Assembly (NCBI GenBank): GCA_902796875.1 | Contig: CADBQT010000224.1 | Location: 1-7,354 of the forward strand | DNA from: an uncultured Eubacteriales bacterium | GTDB taxonomy: Bacteria; Bacillota; Clostridia; Peptostreptococcales; Anaerovoracaceae | Length of the DNA: 7,354 nt | Reading direction: 5' to 3' | In this document: positions 1 through 7,354 of the stretch, one piece after another | Layout of the letters: each line of letters begins with the position of its first letter | Numbering within the stretch: the first letter of the stretch is position 1 | Position numbers and translations under genes: made by a program | The notes under the pieces: generated by a model | Told to the model about the DNA's origin: nothing | Seen by the model: the letters and a program-made list of their open reading frames with translations, nothing else | The model's database searches: none

Positions 1-13
1 GAACAGGTGTTCC
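1..13. promoter_or_regulatory. Putative LexA (DinR) SOS box upstream of rarD-uvrB-uvrA
   Basis: The first bases read GAACAGGTGTTCC. They contain the perfect inverted repeat GAACA-GG-TGTTC and fit the Gram-positive SOS box consensus CGAAC-RNRY-GTTYC at every visible position; the leading C would lie outside the window. In Bacillus, LexA/DinR binds such sites and represses uvrBA until RecA* triggers its cleavage. The site ends 18 bases before the rarD start, where a repressor could block a promoter lying mostly upstream of the window. I found no other GAAC-N4-GTTC in the window. Because the site touches the edge, its promoter cannot be seen, and it could also serve a divergent upstream gene. 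Confidence 0.7.
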
Positions 14-31
14 CTGAAAAGAGAAGAAGTT

Positions 32-988
32 ATGGCGCATAGAGATCCGACAAGTGAATACCGGCGGGGGCTGCTGGCGTCCATTGGTTGTATGACCCTT
101 TGGGGGATCCTTCCCGTGTATTGGAAGGCCCTGATCCCCATCAGCTCGTGGACCATCATCATCTATCGGATCCTGCTGGTCTGCGTCGTTGCTATGCTGC
201 TGGCCAGAACACAGTTTCATTGGGGAGAGATCTTCAGGCCTTTGCGGGAAGAGCCTCGGCTGGCCCTGAAATACCTGGCGGCGGGAGCCGTCATCACCAT
301 GAACTGGAGCACTTACATCTGGGCGGTGAATGCGGGGCACATCATACAGGCGAGCATCGGATACTACATCGAGCCGCTCATGGTCTGCATCTTCGGGATC
401 ATCTTTTTCCGGGAGAGACTGACCAGATACAACAGCACGGCCATGATCCTGGCGGCGGTGGCGGTGGTGATCCTGCTGATCCACTTTCGTCAGGTGCCGG
501 GGATCTCACTGGGGATCGCCCTGACCTTTGCGACCTATTCGGCCATCAAGAAGACCGTGGACCTGCCGCCGCTGATCTCACTGGTGTACGAGACCATGTT
601 CTTCGCGCCGCCGGCGCTGGCGGTGATCCTGTACCTGGAGATCAACGGGCGGGGCGCGCTGGCGTCGGGGGAGCCATGGCAGTACGGGCTTTTGCTCCTT
701 TGCGGGCTGGTGACGGTGGTGCCCCTGTCCATGTTCGCCTCGGCGGCCCAGAAGGTGCCCATGTTCGTGTTGGGGCTGACGGAGTATATCAGCCCGACCC
801 TGTCCATGTTTTTGGGGGTGCTGGTGTACCGGGAGCCTTTGGACCGGGTGCAGCTGATCGCCATCATCATTATCTGGATCGGGCTGGTGTTCTTCTCCTG
901 GGGAGAGCTCCGGGCGAGCCGGGAGACGTCTGCAAAGGCAGAGGAAGCCGGGGAAGCCCCGCGTATTGAGGATAGAGAAAATGAGTAA
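32..988 (+). CDS. rarD: RarD-type EamA/DMT-superfamily membrane transporter
   Basis: This 318-residue integral membrane protein is of the RarD branch (named for chloramphenicol-sensitive mutants) of the drug/metabolite transporter superfamily. The substrate is not known from sequence. About ten hydrophobic segments are visible, near residues 13-33, 40-59, 79-99, 107-127, 134-152, 156-174, 179-203, 218-238, 244-266 and 272-292. This is the two-repeat EamA layout. Family-like stretches are GYYIEPL...FFRERL (110-130) and [19 protein letters not shown] (250-268). A charged tail without membrane character fills about 293-318, making the protein slightly longer than the usual 290-310. The ATG at 32 is preceded by a weak purine-rich site (AGAGAAG, 20-26). 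The next ATG (91) would cut into the first membrane segment. The gene overlaps uvrB by 8 bp and lies behind an SOS box, so it probably heads the repair operon. Family assignment is good; function is uncertain. Confidence 0.85.
   Translation: MAHRDPTSEYRRGLLASIGCMTLWGILPVYWKALIPISSWTIIIYRILLVCVVAMLLARTQFHWGEIFRPLREEPRLALKYLAAGAVITMNWSTYIWAVNAGHIIQASIGYYIEPLMVCIFGIIFFRERLTRYNSTAMILAAVAVVILLIHFRQVPGISLGIALTFATYSAIKKTVDLPPLISLVYETMFFAPPALAVILYLEINGRGALASGEPWQYGLLLLCGLVTVVPLSMFASAAQKVPMFVLGLTEYISPTLSMFLGVLVYREPLDRVQLIAIIIIWIGLVFFSWGELRASRETSAKAEEAGEAPRIEDRENE
968..971 (+). promoter_or_regulatory. uvrB ribosome binding site inside the rarD 3' end
   Basis: GAGG lies nine bases before the ATG at 981, within the last codons of rarD. 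It supports the start MSKFKV... at 981. The in-frame TTG at 966 would add five residues, but the GAGG falls inside that extension and no comparable site precedes the TTG. Confidence 0.6.
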
Positions 989-2951
989 ATTCAAAGTCAT
1001 ATCGGAATTCGATCCTATGGGGGATCAGCCCCAGGCCATCGAAAAGATCGCCGAAAGCATCCGGCAGGGGAACCGGGCCCAGACCCTCATGGGGGTGACG
1101 GGATCGGGGAAGACCTTTACCATGGCCAAGATCATCGAGGCGGTCCAGAAACCCACCTTGATCATCTCCCACAACAAGACCCTGGCGGCCCAGCTCCACG
1201 GGGAGTTTCGCGAGTTTTTCCCGGAGAACGCGGTGGAATACTTCGTCTCCTACTATGACTATTACCAGCCGGAGGCCTACGTAGCCTCCACGGACACATA
1301 CATCGAGAAGGATTCGGATATCAACGACGAGATCGAGAAGCTGCGCCACTCGGCGACGGCGGCCCTGTCGGAGCGGCGGGACGTGATCATCGTGGCCAGC
1401 GTGTCCTGCATCTACGGCCTGGGAAGCCCCATCGACTATGAGAACCAGGTCATCTCACTGAGGCCGGGGATGGAGCGGGACCGGCAGGAACTTTTGCGCA
1501 AGCTGGTGGACATCCAGTACACCCGAAACGACACCGCCTTCGAGCGGGGGGATTTCCGGGTCCGGGGGGACATCATCGACATCCATCCGGCCGGGGCGGA
1601 GAGCGCCGTTCGCATCGAACTTTTCGGCGACGAGGTGGAGACCATCAAGGAGATCAACCCCCTGACGGGAGAGATCATCGGCCTGCGAAACCACGTGGCC
1701 ATCTACCCGGCGTCCCACTACGTCACCAGCCAGGAGAACATCGACCGGGCCATCGAGACCATCGGCGAGGAGCTGAAAGAGCGGGTCGCCTGGTTCACCG
1801 ACCGGGGCAAGCTCATCGAGGCCCAGCGGATCGAACAGCGGACCCGCTACGACATGGAAATGCTTCGGGAGATCGGGACCTGCAAAGGCATCGAAAACTA
1901 CTCCCGCCACATCACCGGTCTGCCCCCGGGCAGCCGGCCATACACACTCATCGACTACATTCCCGACGACTTCCTCATCATGATCGATGAGTCCCACGTC
2001 ATGCTGCCCCAGCTGCGGGCCATGTACGCAGGAGACCGGTCCAGGAAGCAGTCCCTGGTGGACTACGGATTCCGCCTGCCGTCGGCTCTGGACAACCGGC
2101 CGCTGAAGTTCGAGGAGTTCAACGAGATGGTGGACCAGATCCTTTTCGTCAGCGCCACTCCCGCAGAATACGAACGGGAAGAGAGCGGCGGCGTGACGGC
2201 GGAGCAGATCATCCGGCCCACGGGGCTTCTGGATCCGGTCATCGAAGTCCATGAGACGGAAGGACAGATGGACCACCTGATCGGGGAGATCAACGAGGTG
2301 ACCAAGAGAGATCAGCGGGTGCTGATCACCACCCTGACCAAGAAGATGGCGGAGAGCCTGACCGACTATCTGGCCGGTGTGGGGATCCGGGTCCGGTACC
2401 TCCACTCGGAGGTGGACACTCTGGAGCGGATGGAGATCATCCGGGATCTGCGCCTTGGCGCCTTCGATGTGCTGGTGGGGATCAACCTTCTCAGGGAAGG
2501 ACTGGACATTCCCGAGGTGGCCCTGGTGGCCATCCTGGATGCGGACAAGGAAGGGTTCCTCCGGACGGAGACCTCCCTCATCCAGACCATCGGCCGGGCG
2601 GCCCGGAACGTGGACAGCAAAGTTCTCATGTACGCCGATGAGATCAGCCCCGCCATGCGGGCGGCCATCGACGAGACGGACCGGCGGCGGAAGATCCAGC
2701 AGGAGTACAACGAAGCAAACGGGATCACCCCCAGGAGCGTGAGCAAGGGGATCCGGGAAGTCATCGAAGCCACCAAGGCGGTGGAAGACGAAAGCTTCGA
2801 GGGCAAGAGTCCTTTGGAACTGACCAAGAAGGAACTGCAGGCCTACGTGGCCAAACTGGAAAAAGAGATGAAGCAGGCGGCCGCTGACCTTCAGTTCGAG
2901 CGGGCGGCCCAGCTTAGGGATATGGTCTTCGAGTACCGGGCCCGGATGTAG
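981..2951 (+). CDS. uvrB: UvrABC system protein B (excision repair helicase-like subunit)
   Basis: UvrB takes damaged DNA from UvrA, verifies the lesion by threading a strand behind its beta-hairpin, and forms the pre-incision complex that UvrC cuts. The product has 656 residues, close to the usual length (about 660-670). Visible in order are a GDQPQAI nucleotide-recognition motif (14-20), Walker A GVTGSGKT (38-45), the tyrosine-rich hairpin around [14 protein letters not shown] (87-100), the DESH Walker B (336-339), SATP (391-394), the HSEVDT and [10 protein letters not shown] helicase motifs, QTIGRAARN (535-543, motif VI arginines 539 and 542), and a C-terminal UVR motif (about 625-653) that contacts UvrC. 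The protein looks intact, with all ATPase residues present. The start at 981 is chosen over TTG 966 because of the GAGG at 968-971. ATGAGTAA is shared with the rarD stop, which suggests translational coupling. Transcription is probably LexA-controlled from the box at 1-13. Confidence 0.98.
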   Translation: MSKFKVISEFDPMGDQPQAIEKIAESIRQGNRAQTLMGVTGSGKTFTMAKIIEAVQKPTLIISHNKTLAAQLHGEFREFFPENAVEYFVSYYDYYQPEAYVASTDTYIEKDSDINDEIEKLRHSATAALSERRDVIIVASVSCIYGLGSPIDYENQVISLRPGMERDRQELLRKLVDIQYTRNDTAFERGDFRVRGDIIDIHPAGAESAVRIELFGDEVETIKEINPLTGEIIGLRNHVAIYPASHYVTSQENIDRAIETIGEELKERVAWFTDRGKLIEAQRIEQRTRYDMEMLREIGTCKGIENYSRHITGLPPGSRPYTLIDYIPDDFLIMIDESHVMLPQLRAMYAGDRSRKQSLVDYGFRLPSALDNRPLKFEEFNEMVDQILFVSATPAEYEREESGGVTAEQIIRPTGLLDPVIEVHETEGQMDHLIGEINEVTKRDQRVLITTLTKKMAESLTDYLAGVGIRVRYLHSEVDTLERMEIIRDLRLGAFDVLVGINLLREGLDIPEVALVAILDADKEGFLRTETSLIQTIGRAARNVDSKVLMYADEISPAMRAAIDETDRRRKIQQEYNEANGITPRSVSKGIREVIEATKAVEDESFEGKSPLELTKKELQAYVAKLEKEMKQAAADLQFERAAQLRDMVFEYRARM

Positions 2952-2977
2952 GGTTTGGATGGGGCCCGGATGTAGGG
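2938..2977 (+). repeat. 16-bp direct repeat over the uvrB stop codon, 24-bp period
   Basis: GGGCCCGGATGTAGGG occurs at 2938-2953 and again, without mismatch, at 2962-2977. The first copy encodes the end of UvrB (Ala-Arg-Met-stop). Since the period is a multiple of three, the second copy repeats Ala-Arg-Met-TAG in the same frame. The eight bases between the copies are TTTGGATG. Similarity does not extend to either side, so this looks like an old slippage or short tandem duplication. Each copy contains the palindrome GGGCCC. No function is evident. Confidence 0.9.
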
Positions 2978-2991
2978 CGGAGGGCTGTAAC

Positions 2992-2996
2992 AGGAG
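2992..2996 (+). promoter_or_regulatory. uvrA ribosome binding site
   Basis: AGGAG lies seven bases before the ATG at 3004 and fixes that codon as the uvrA start. The in-frame upstream ATG at 2959 lies between and partly against the direct-repeat copies, has no comparable site, and would add 15 residues unlike the family's N-terminus. Confidence 0.85.
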
Positions 2997-3003
2997 TATA
3001 GAT

Positions 3004-5826
3004 ATGGCAAAAGACATCATCATCAAAGGCGCGAAGGAAAACAATCTGAAGAGCCTGGACGTGACTATCCCCCGGGACAAGATGGTGGTCCTCACCGGAC
3101 TGTCCGGGTCGGGCAAGTCGTCCCTGGCTTTTGATACCATCTACGCGGAAGGGCAGCGGAAGTACATGGAGAGCCTTTCCTCCTACGCCCGGCAGTTTCT
3201 GGGCAGGATGGAAAAGCCTAACGTGGAGTCCATCGAAGGACTTTCCCCGGCCATTTCCATCGACCAGAAGACCACCAACAAGAACCCCCGGTCCACGGTG
3301 GGCACGGTGACGGAGATCTACGACTATCTCCGCCTTCTCTATGCCCGGATCGGCATTCCCCACTGCCCCGTCTGCGGCCGGGAGATCACCAGCCAGACGG
3401 TGGACCAGATCGTGGAGACCCTCATGCTGGAAGAGGAGGGAACCAGGCTCACGGTACTGGCTCCGGTGATCCGCCAGAGAAAAGGACAACACGAGAAGGT
3501 GCTGGACCGGATCCTCCGGGAAGGATTCACCCGGGTGCGGGTGGACGGGGAGATGCGCCAGCTGGAAGAGGATGAGATCACCCTGGAAAAGACCTACAAG
3601 CATACCATCGAGATCGTGGTAGACCGGATCAAGGTGAGGGACGGGGTCCAGAGCCGGCTGGCGGAAGCCTGCGAGCTGGCCATCGCCCACGGAGACGGCC
3701 TGGTCCAGGTCATCGTGGGAGACGAAGAGCGGACCTTCAGCACATCTCTGGCATGCCCGGAGCACGGGGTGAGCATCGAGGAACTGGAACCCAGGATGTT
3801 CTCCTTCAACAACCCCATGGGAGCATGCCCCCAGTGTAACGGACTGGGCTTCATCCAGCGGGTGGACCCGGATCTGCTGATCCCCGATCAGGACAAGAGC
3901 ATCACCGACCGGGCCCTGAAGAACGTCTTCAGCACCATGGAGTTCACCAGCTACTACTGGCAGGTGATCCGGGCCCTGGCGGACATGTACGGCGCCGACA
4001 TGGATACCCCCTACAAGGATCTGCCCAAGAAGTTCCGGGAGGTCCTCCTCTACGGCACCGGGGACAAGAAACTGAAATACGACTACACCAACCGGTCAGG
4101 CTTCGTCCAGCACCGGGAGCACGCCTTCGAAGGGCTGGTCAACAACCTGGAGCGGCGCTATCGGGAGACGGGATCCGACTGGATCAAAGAAAAGCTGGAA
4201 GCCTTCATGAGCATCGACACATGTCCCGAGTGCCACGGCAGAAGACTCAGGCCGGAGCTTCTCGCCGTTACCGTGGGAGGCAAAAACATCATGGAGTTCT
4301 GCGACCTTTCCGTGGTGGAAGCGGTGGAGTTCGTGGACGGGCTCAAGCTGAGCGAGACTCACGGGAAGATCGCCCACGAGATCCTTCGGGAGATCCGGGG
4401 ACGGCTTCAGTTCCTGGCCGGGGTGGGTCTGGATTACCTGACTTTGTCCAGGGCATCGGCCACCCTGTCGGGAGGAGAATCCCAGCGGATCCGCCTGGCC
4501 ACCCAGATCGGCTCCGGCCTGGTGGGCGTACTCTACATTCTGGATGAACCCAGCATCGGCCTTCACCAGAAGGATAACGCCATGCTGCTCAAGGCTTTGC
4601 GCAGACTGACGGACCTGGGAAACACCCTGCTGGTGGTGGAGCACGACGAGGAGACCATGTACGCGGCGGACCAGATCATCGACATCGGCCCCGGCGCCGG
4701 CATCCACGGAGGAGAGCTGGTGGCCCAGGGGACCGTGAAAGAGATCCAGGCCTGCGACGAGTCCCTGACGGGCCAGTACCTTTCCGGCAAAAGGAAGATC
4801 GAAGTCCCCGCCTCCAGAAGAGAGGGGAACGGGAAAACCATCCGGGTCCTGGGGGCAAAGGAGAACAACCTGCAGAACATCGACGTGACCTTCCCCCTGG
4901 GTAAGCTGGTCTGCGTCACCGGCGTCTCCGGCTCCGGCAAGAGCAGCCTGGTCAACGAGATCCTCTACAAGGCGGTCTCCGGCCAGATCTACAAGAGCAA
5001 GAGCCGGCCGGGCAAACACAGGAAGATCGAAGGGATCGAAAACATCGACAAGATCATCGACATCAACCAGGCCCCCATCGGCAAGACCCCCCGGTCCAAC
5101 CCGGCTACCTATACCGGTGTCTTCGACCACATCCGCAGCCTGTTCGCCCAGATGCCCGAAGCCAAGCTCCGGGGCTACAACAAGGGCCGGTTCAGCTTCA
5201 ACGTGAAGGGAGGCCGCTGCGAAGCCTGCAAAGGCGACGGCATCATCAAGATCGAGATGCACTTCCTGCCAGACGTCTACGTCCCCTGCGAGGTGTGCAA
5301 AGGCAAGCGGTACAACCGGGAGACCCTGGAGGTCCACTACAAAGGCAAGAACATCTATGACGTGCTGAACATGAACGTGACGGAAGCCCTGGAATTCTTC
5401 CGGAACCAGCCGCCTATCGCCCGGCAGCTCCAGACTCTCGAGGACGTGGGCCTGGGATATATCAAACTGGGCCAGCCCAGCACCCAGCTTTCGGGTGGCG
5501 AGGCCCAGCGGATCAAGCTGGCATCGGAGCTTTCCAAGCGGAGCACCGGAAAGACCCTGTACATCCTGGACGAGCCCACCACCGGCCTGCACTTCGCCGA
5601 CGTGGAGAAGCTCCTCCTCATGCTGGAGAAACTGGTGGATCAGGGCAACTCGGTGGTGGTCATCGAGCACAACATGGACGTGATCAAACGGGCGGACCAC
5701 ATCATCGATCTGGGCCCCGACGGAGGCAGCCGTGGAGGCACCATCGTCGCCCAGGGGACCCCGGAAGAGGTGGCCGCCGTCAAGGGCTCCTATACTGGAC
5801 AATTCCTGTGTAAAATGTTAAAATAG
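3004..5826 (+). CDS. uvrA: UvrABC system protein A (excision repair ATPase)
   Basis: UvrA is the dimeric ABC-type ATPase that finds helix-distorting DNA damage and loads UvrB. The product has 940 residues, the same as the Escherichia coli protein. The first ATPase half has Walker A GLSGSGKS (32-39), signature LSGGE (488-492) and Walker B YILDEPS (511-517). The second half has Walker A GVSGSGKS (640-647), LSGGE (829-833) and YILDEPT (853-859). A CPVCG motif lies at 121-125, near the UvrB-binding region. The first zinc module reads C251-x2-H254...C275-x2-C278, with His where E. coli has Cys. A CPEC motif is at 407-410. The C-terminal zinc finger important for damage recognition is complete: C739, C742, C762 and C765. 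The start at 3004 follows AGGAG (2992-2996). The gene lies 52 bp after uvrB, with no terminator seen between, and is probably co-transcribed with it. The last codons are AT-rich and contain a promoter-like sequence. Confidence 0.98.
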   Translation: MAKDIIIKGAKENNLKSLDVTIPRDKMVVLTGLSGSGKSSLAFDTIYAEGQRKYMESLSSYARQFLGRMEKPNVESIEGLSPAISIDQKTTNKNPRSTVGTVTEIYDYLRLLYARIGIPHCPVCGREITSQTVDQIVETLMLEEEGTRLTVLAPVIRQRKGQHEKVLDRILREGFTRVRVDGEMRQLEEDEITLEKTYKHTIEIVVDRIKVRDGVQSRLAEACELAIAHGDGLVQVIVGDEERTFSTSLACPEHGVSIEELEPRMFSFNNPMGACPQCNGLGFIQRVDPDLLIPDQDKSITDRALKNVFSTMEFTSYYWQVIRALADMYGADMDTPYKDLPKKFREVLLYGTGDKKLKYDYTNRSGFVQHREHAFEGLVNNLERRYRETGSDWIKEKLEAFMSIDTCPECHGRRLRPELLAVTVGGKNIMEFCDLSVVEAVEFVDGLKLSETHGKIAHEILREIRGRLQFLAGVGLDYLTLSRASATLSGGESQRIRLATQIGSGLVGVLYILDEPSIGLHQKDNAMLLKALRRLTDLGNTLLVVEHDEETMYAADQIIDIGPGAGIHGGELVAQGTVKEIQACDESLTGQYLSGKRKIEVPASRREGNGKTIRVLGAKENNLQNIDVTFPLGKLVCVTGVSGSGKSSLVNEILYKAVSGQIYKSKSRPGKHRKIEGIENIDKIIDINQAPIGKTPRSNPATYTGVFDHIRSLFAQMPEAKLRGYNKGRFSFNVKGGRCEACKGDGIIKIEMHFLPDVYVPCEVCKGKRYNRETLEVHYKGKNIYDVLNMNVTEALEFFRNQPPIARQLQTLEDVGLGYIKLGQPSTQLSGGEAQRIKLASELSKRSTGKTLYILDEPTTGLHFADVEKLLLMLEKLVDQGNSVVVIEHNMDVIKRADHIIDLGPDGGSRGGTIVAQGTPEEVAAVKGSYTGQFLCKMLK
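5796..5824 (+). promoter_or_regulatory. Putative sigma-A promoter for pncB within the uvrA 3' end
   Basis: TGGACA (5796-5801) and TAAAAT (5819-5824) are separated by exactly 17 bases. Each differs from the TTGACA/TATAAT consensus at one position. A TG one base upstream of the -10 (5816-5817) makes it an extended -10. The expected transcript start is near 5830-5832, giving a leader of about 65 bases before pncB. The site stands out in G+C-rich surroundings. The caveat is that the -35 bases also encode the conserved Tyr-Thr-Gly-Gln end of UvrA. Confidence 0.5.
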
Positions 5827-5882
5827 CGCAAAATGTCTGCAGAACGGCGGTTTCGGCCCCGACCTGCATCACCCCCCGGAAA

Positions 5883-5889
5883 AGAGGAG
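5883..5889 (+). promoter_or_regulatory. pncB ribosome binding site
   Basis: AGAGGAG lies six bases before the ATG at 5896, a strong Shine-Dalgarno at normal spacing. It supports this start over the internal ATG at 5908. The rest of the 69-bp uvrA-pncB interval shows no hairpin followed by a T-run, so I call no terminator there. Confidence 0.85.
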
Positions 5890-5895
5890 TGACGT

Positions 5896-7344
5896 ATGAT
5901 TGAGAAGATGAATCTGACCATGCTGACGGATTTCTATGAGATCACCATGGCAAACGGCTACTATGGCGCCGGCATGAAAGACGAGATCGCGGTTTTCGAC
6001 ATGTTCTTCCGGAGGATCCCGGACGACGGCGGCTATGCCATCATGGCCGGCCTGGAACAGGTCATCGAATACCTGAAAAAGCTGGAGTTCACTCAGGAAG
6101 ACATCGAGTATCTCCGGGGCAAGGAACTGTTCACCGAGGAGTTCCTCCAGTATCTGCTGGACTTTGAATTCACCTGCGACGTATGGGCCGTGCCCGAGGG
6201 AACGCCCATCTTCCCGGGAGAACCTCTCATTACGGTGCGGGGGCCGGTCATCCAGGCCCAGTTCGTGGAGTCCATGATCCTCCTCATCGTCAACCACCAG
6301 AGCCTCATCGCCACCAAGGCCAGCCGGCTGGTCCGGGCAGCGGACGGCCGTCCCATCATGGAGTTCGGCACCCGCCGGGCCCACGGAACGGCAGCGGCCC
6401 TCTACGGAGCCAGAGCCGCCTGTATCGGCGGATGCGAGGGAACGGCCTGCACCATCGCCGACGAGTATTTCGGCACAAAGGCAATGGGCACCATGGCCCA
6501 CAGCTGGGTCCAGATGTTCGACTCGGAATACGAGGCTTTCCACACCTACTGCGAAATGTATCCCACCAACGCCACATTGCTGGTGGATACCTATAACACC
6601 CTGAAGTCGGGGATCCCGGCCGCCATCAAAGTGTTCAAGGAACTGGATCCGCCGAGGAAGGGGATCCGCATCGACAGCGGAGACATCACCTACCTGACCA
6701 AGCAGGCCAGAAAGATGCTGGACGAGGCGGGACTCGAGGACTGCCACATCGTCATCTCCAACTCTCTGGATGAGAACATCATCCGCAGCGTCATCCTGGA
6801 AGGGGCGTGCATCGACTCCTTCGGCGTAGGCGAGAAGCTGATCACCGCCAAGTCGGAGCCGGTCTTCGGCGGCGTCTACAAGCTGGTCGCCATGGAAAAG
6901 GACGGCAAGGTCATCCCCAAGATCAAGATCAGCGAGAACACGGAGAAGATCACCAACCCGGGATTCAAGAAGCTGTACCGTCTTTTCGACAAGGACACCC
7001 ACCGGCTGCTGGGGGACATCATCGCCCTCAGCCACGAGGAACCCCCCTCGGGAGAGTTCGTGGAGATCTTCGATCCCAACGCCGTATGGAAGCGGAAGAA
7101 GATCACCAACTACTATGCCAAAGACCTGCGGGAGCAGATCTTCGACAAAGGCAAGTGCGTCTACCAGTCTCCGCCCATCGACGAGATCAAAGCCTACTGC
7201 GCCGAGCAGCAGGATCGGATGTGGGATGAGATGAAGCGGTTCGACCATCCCCAGGTCTACTACGTGGATCTGTCCCACGAGCTGTGGGAACTGAAGCGCC
7301 GGATGATCGAGGAAGCCAAGGAAGGGGTCGGCGTAGAGGAATAG
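5896..7344 (+). CDS. pncB: Nicotinate phosphoribosyltransferase
   Basis: The enzyme joins nicotinate to phosphoribosyl pyrophosphate, with ATP hydrolysis, giving nicotinate mononucleotide for the Preiss-Handler NAD+ salvage route in the cytoplasm. The product has 482 residues, within the family range. Family hallmarks are the N-terminal LTDFYEITMANGYY, EFGTRRAHG (156-164; phosphoribosyl-site arginines), GTMAHSWVQMF with His202 at the place of the histidine phosphorylated in characterised enzymes, IDSGD (259-263; ribose-phosphate loop), and FGVGEKL (309-315) followed by GGVYKLVAME. No key motif is missing and the frame is uninterrupted. The start at 5896 follows AGAGGAG. The gene lies 69 bp after uvrA. 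It may use the promoter at 5796-5824, and it could also receive readthrough from the repair genes. The stop is TAG. Confidence 0.95.
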   Translation: MIEKMNLTMLTDFYEITMANGYYGAGMKDEIAVFDMFFRRIPDDGGYAIMAGLEQVIEYLKKLEFTQEDIEYLRGKELFTEEFLQYLLDFEFTCDVWAVPEGTPIFPGEPLITVRGPVIQAQFVESMILLIVNHQSLIATKASRLVRAADGRPIMEFGTRRAHGTAAALYGARAACIGGCEGTACTIADEYFGTKAMGTMAHSWVQMFDSEYEAFHTYCEMYPTNATLLVDTYNTLKSGIPAAIKVFKELDPPRKGIRIDSGDITYLTKQARKMLDEAGLEDCHIVISNSLDENIIRSVILEGACIDSFGVGEKLITAKSEPVFGGVYKLVAMEKDGKVIPKIKISENTEKITNPGFKKLYRLFDKDTHRLLGDIIALSHEEPPSGEFVEIFDPNAVWKRKKITNYYAKDLREQIFDKGKCVYQSPPIDEIKAYCAEQQDRMWDEMKRFDHPQVYYVDLSHELWELKRRMIEEAKEGVGVEE

Positions 7345-7354
7345 GCGCCGATGC
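7335..7354 (+). other. Possible ribosome site and start codon of a following gene
   Basis: AGAGGA (7335-7340), inside the last pncB codons, is followed after ten bases by an ATG at 7351-7353, one base before the window ends. This spacing could start a co-transcribed gene seven bases of which six follow the pncB stop as a gap. Only one codon is visible, so neither reality nor product can be judged. Confidence 0.25.

Noticed and set aside
207..218. GAACACAGTTTC in rarD as a second SOS box
   Set aside because: The right half is TTTC rather than GTTC at the required spacing, and it lies within coding sequence.
88..969. Second + strand frame of 293 codons within rarD
   Set aside because: It is rich in Gly, His, Pro and Arg with no membrane segments or known motifs, whereas the rarD frame has a clear ten-segment membrane pattern.
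1455..3140. Minus-strand open frame of 561 codons opposite uvrB and the start of uvrA
   Set aside because: It lies opposite conserved uvrB codons, spans the uvrB-uvrA junction, has low-complexity Asp/Leu/Val/Gly-rich content and resembles no family. It is a by-product of G+C-rich codon use.
4096..5802. Minus-strand open frame of 568 codons opposite uvrA
   Set aside because: It mirrors the UvrA ATPase codons and its composition follows the complement of that gene. There is no sign of an independent protein.
5838..5872. Weak stem (GCAG...CTGC) in the uvrA-pncB gap as a terminator
   Set aside because: The stem is only a few pairs with a poorly paired interior, and no T-run follows.
5833..5892. 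19-codon frame (ATG 5833 to TGA 5890-5892) in the pncB leader
   Set aside because: It lacks a ribosome site, and its Arg/Pro-rich product suggests no attenuation code. Its overlap with the pncB ribosome site is intriguing but unsupported.
6124..6132. GAACTGTTC inverted repeat in pncB
   Set aside because: The half-sites are one base apart instead of four, so it does not fit a LexA box, and it lies within codons for Glu-Leu-Phe.
105..6667. Twelve GGATCC sites counted by eye, more than the two or three expected by chance
   Set aside because: They fall almost entirely in frequent codon pairs (for example ATC after a codon ending GG). This is explained by coding bias, not by a signal.
5869..7278. 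Minus-strand open frame of 469 codons covering nearly all of pncB
   Set aside because: pncB is clearly the real gene with its motifs and ribosome site. The long opposite frame reflects rarity of codons whose complements are stops.

Overview
The window is an ordinary, densely coding chromosomal segment. By eye it is about 60% G+C, and all four genes lie on the + strand. The adjacent uvrB-uvrA pair, the strong AGGAG-type ribosome sites and a Gram-positive-type LexA box (GAAC-N4-GTTC) at the left edge all point to a Bacillota bacterium. The gene sequences look most like high-GC Clostridia. That placement is an inference from recalled family resemblance and was not computed.

Layout: bases 1-13 carry a match to the Bacillus-type SOS box. 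Next come rarD (32-988, EamA/RarD-type membrane transporter), uvrB (981-2951, 8 bp overlap with rarD), a 52-bp gap with a 16-bp direct repeat at the uvrB stop, and uvrA (3004-5826). A 69-bp leader follows, then pncB (5896-7344, nicotinate phosphoribosyltransferase). The last ten bases may hold the start of a further gene. There is no gene-free stretch over 300 bases. I see no RNA gene, CRISPR array, insertion sequence or clear intrinsic terminator.

How the genes work together: UvrA and UvrB are the damage-recognition half of the UvrABC nucleotide excision repair nuclease; uvrC is not in the window. The SOS box, the rarD/uvrB overlap and the short uvrB-uvrA gap suggest one DNA-damage-inducible rarD-uvrB-uvrA operon, with a transporter as its first gene. 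A near-consensus promoter with an extended -10 lies in the last codons of uvrA and could give pncB, an NAD+ salvage gene, its own transcription. It could also be read through from the repair genes, since no terminator is visible between them.

I did not find a previously undescribed system. The points most worth checking are the SOS box in front of rarD, the in-frame duplication of the uvrB end and stop, the UvrA zinc site with His in place of one Cys, and the promoter buried in the uvrA 3' end.
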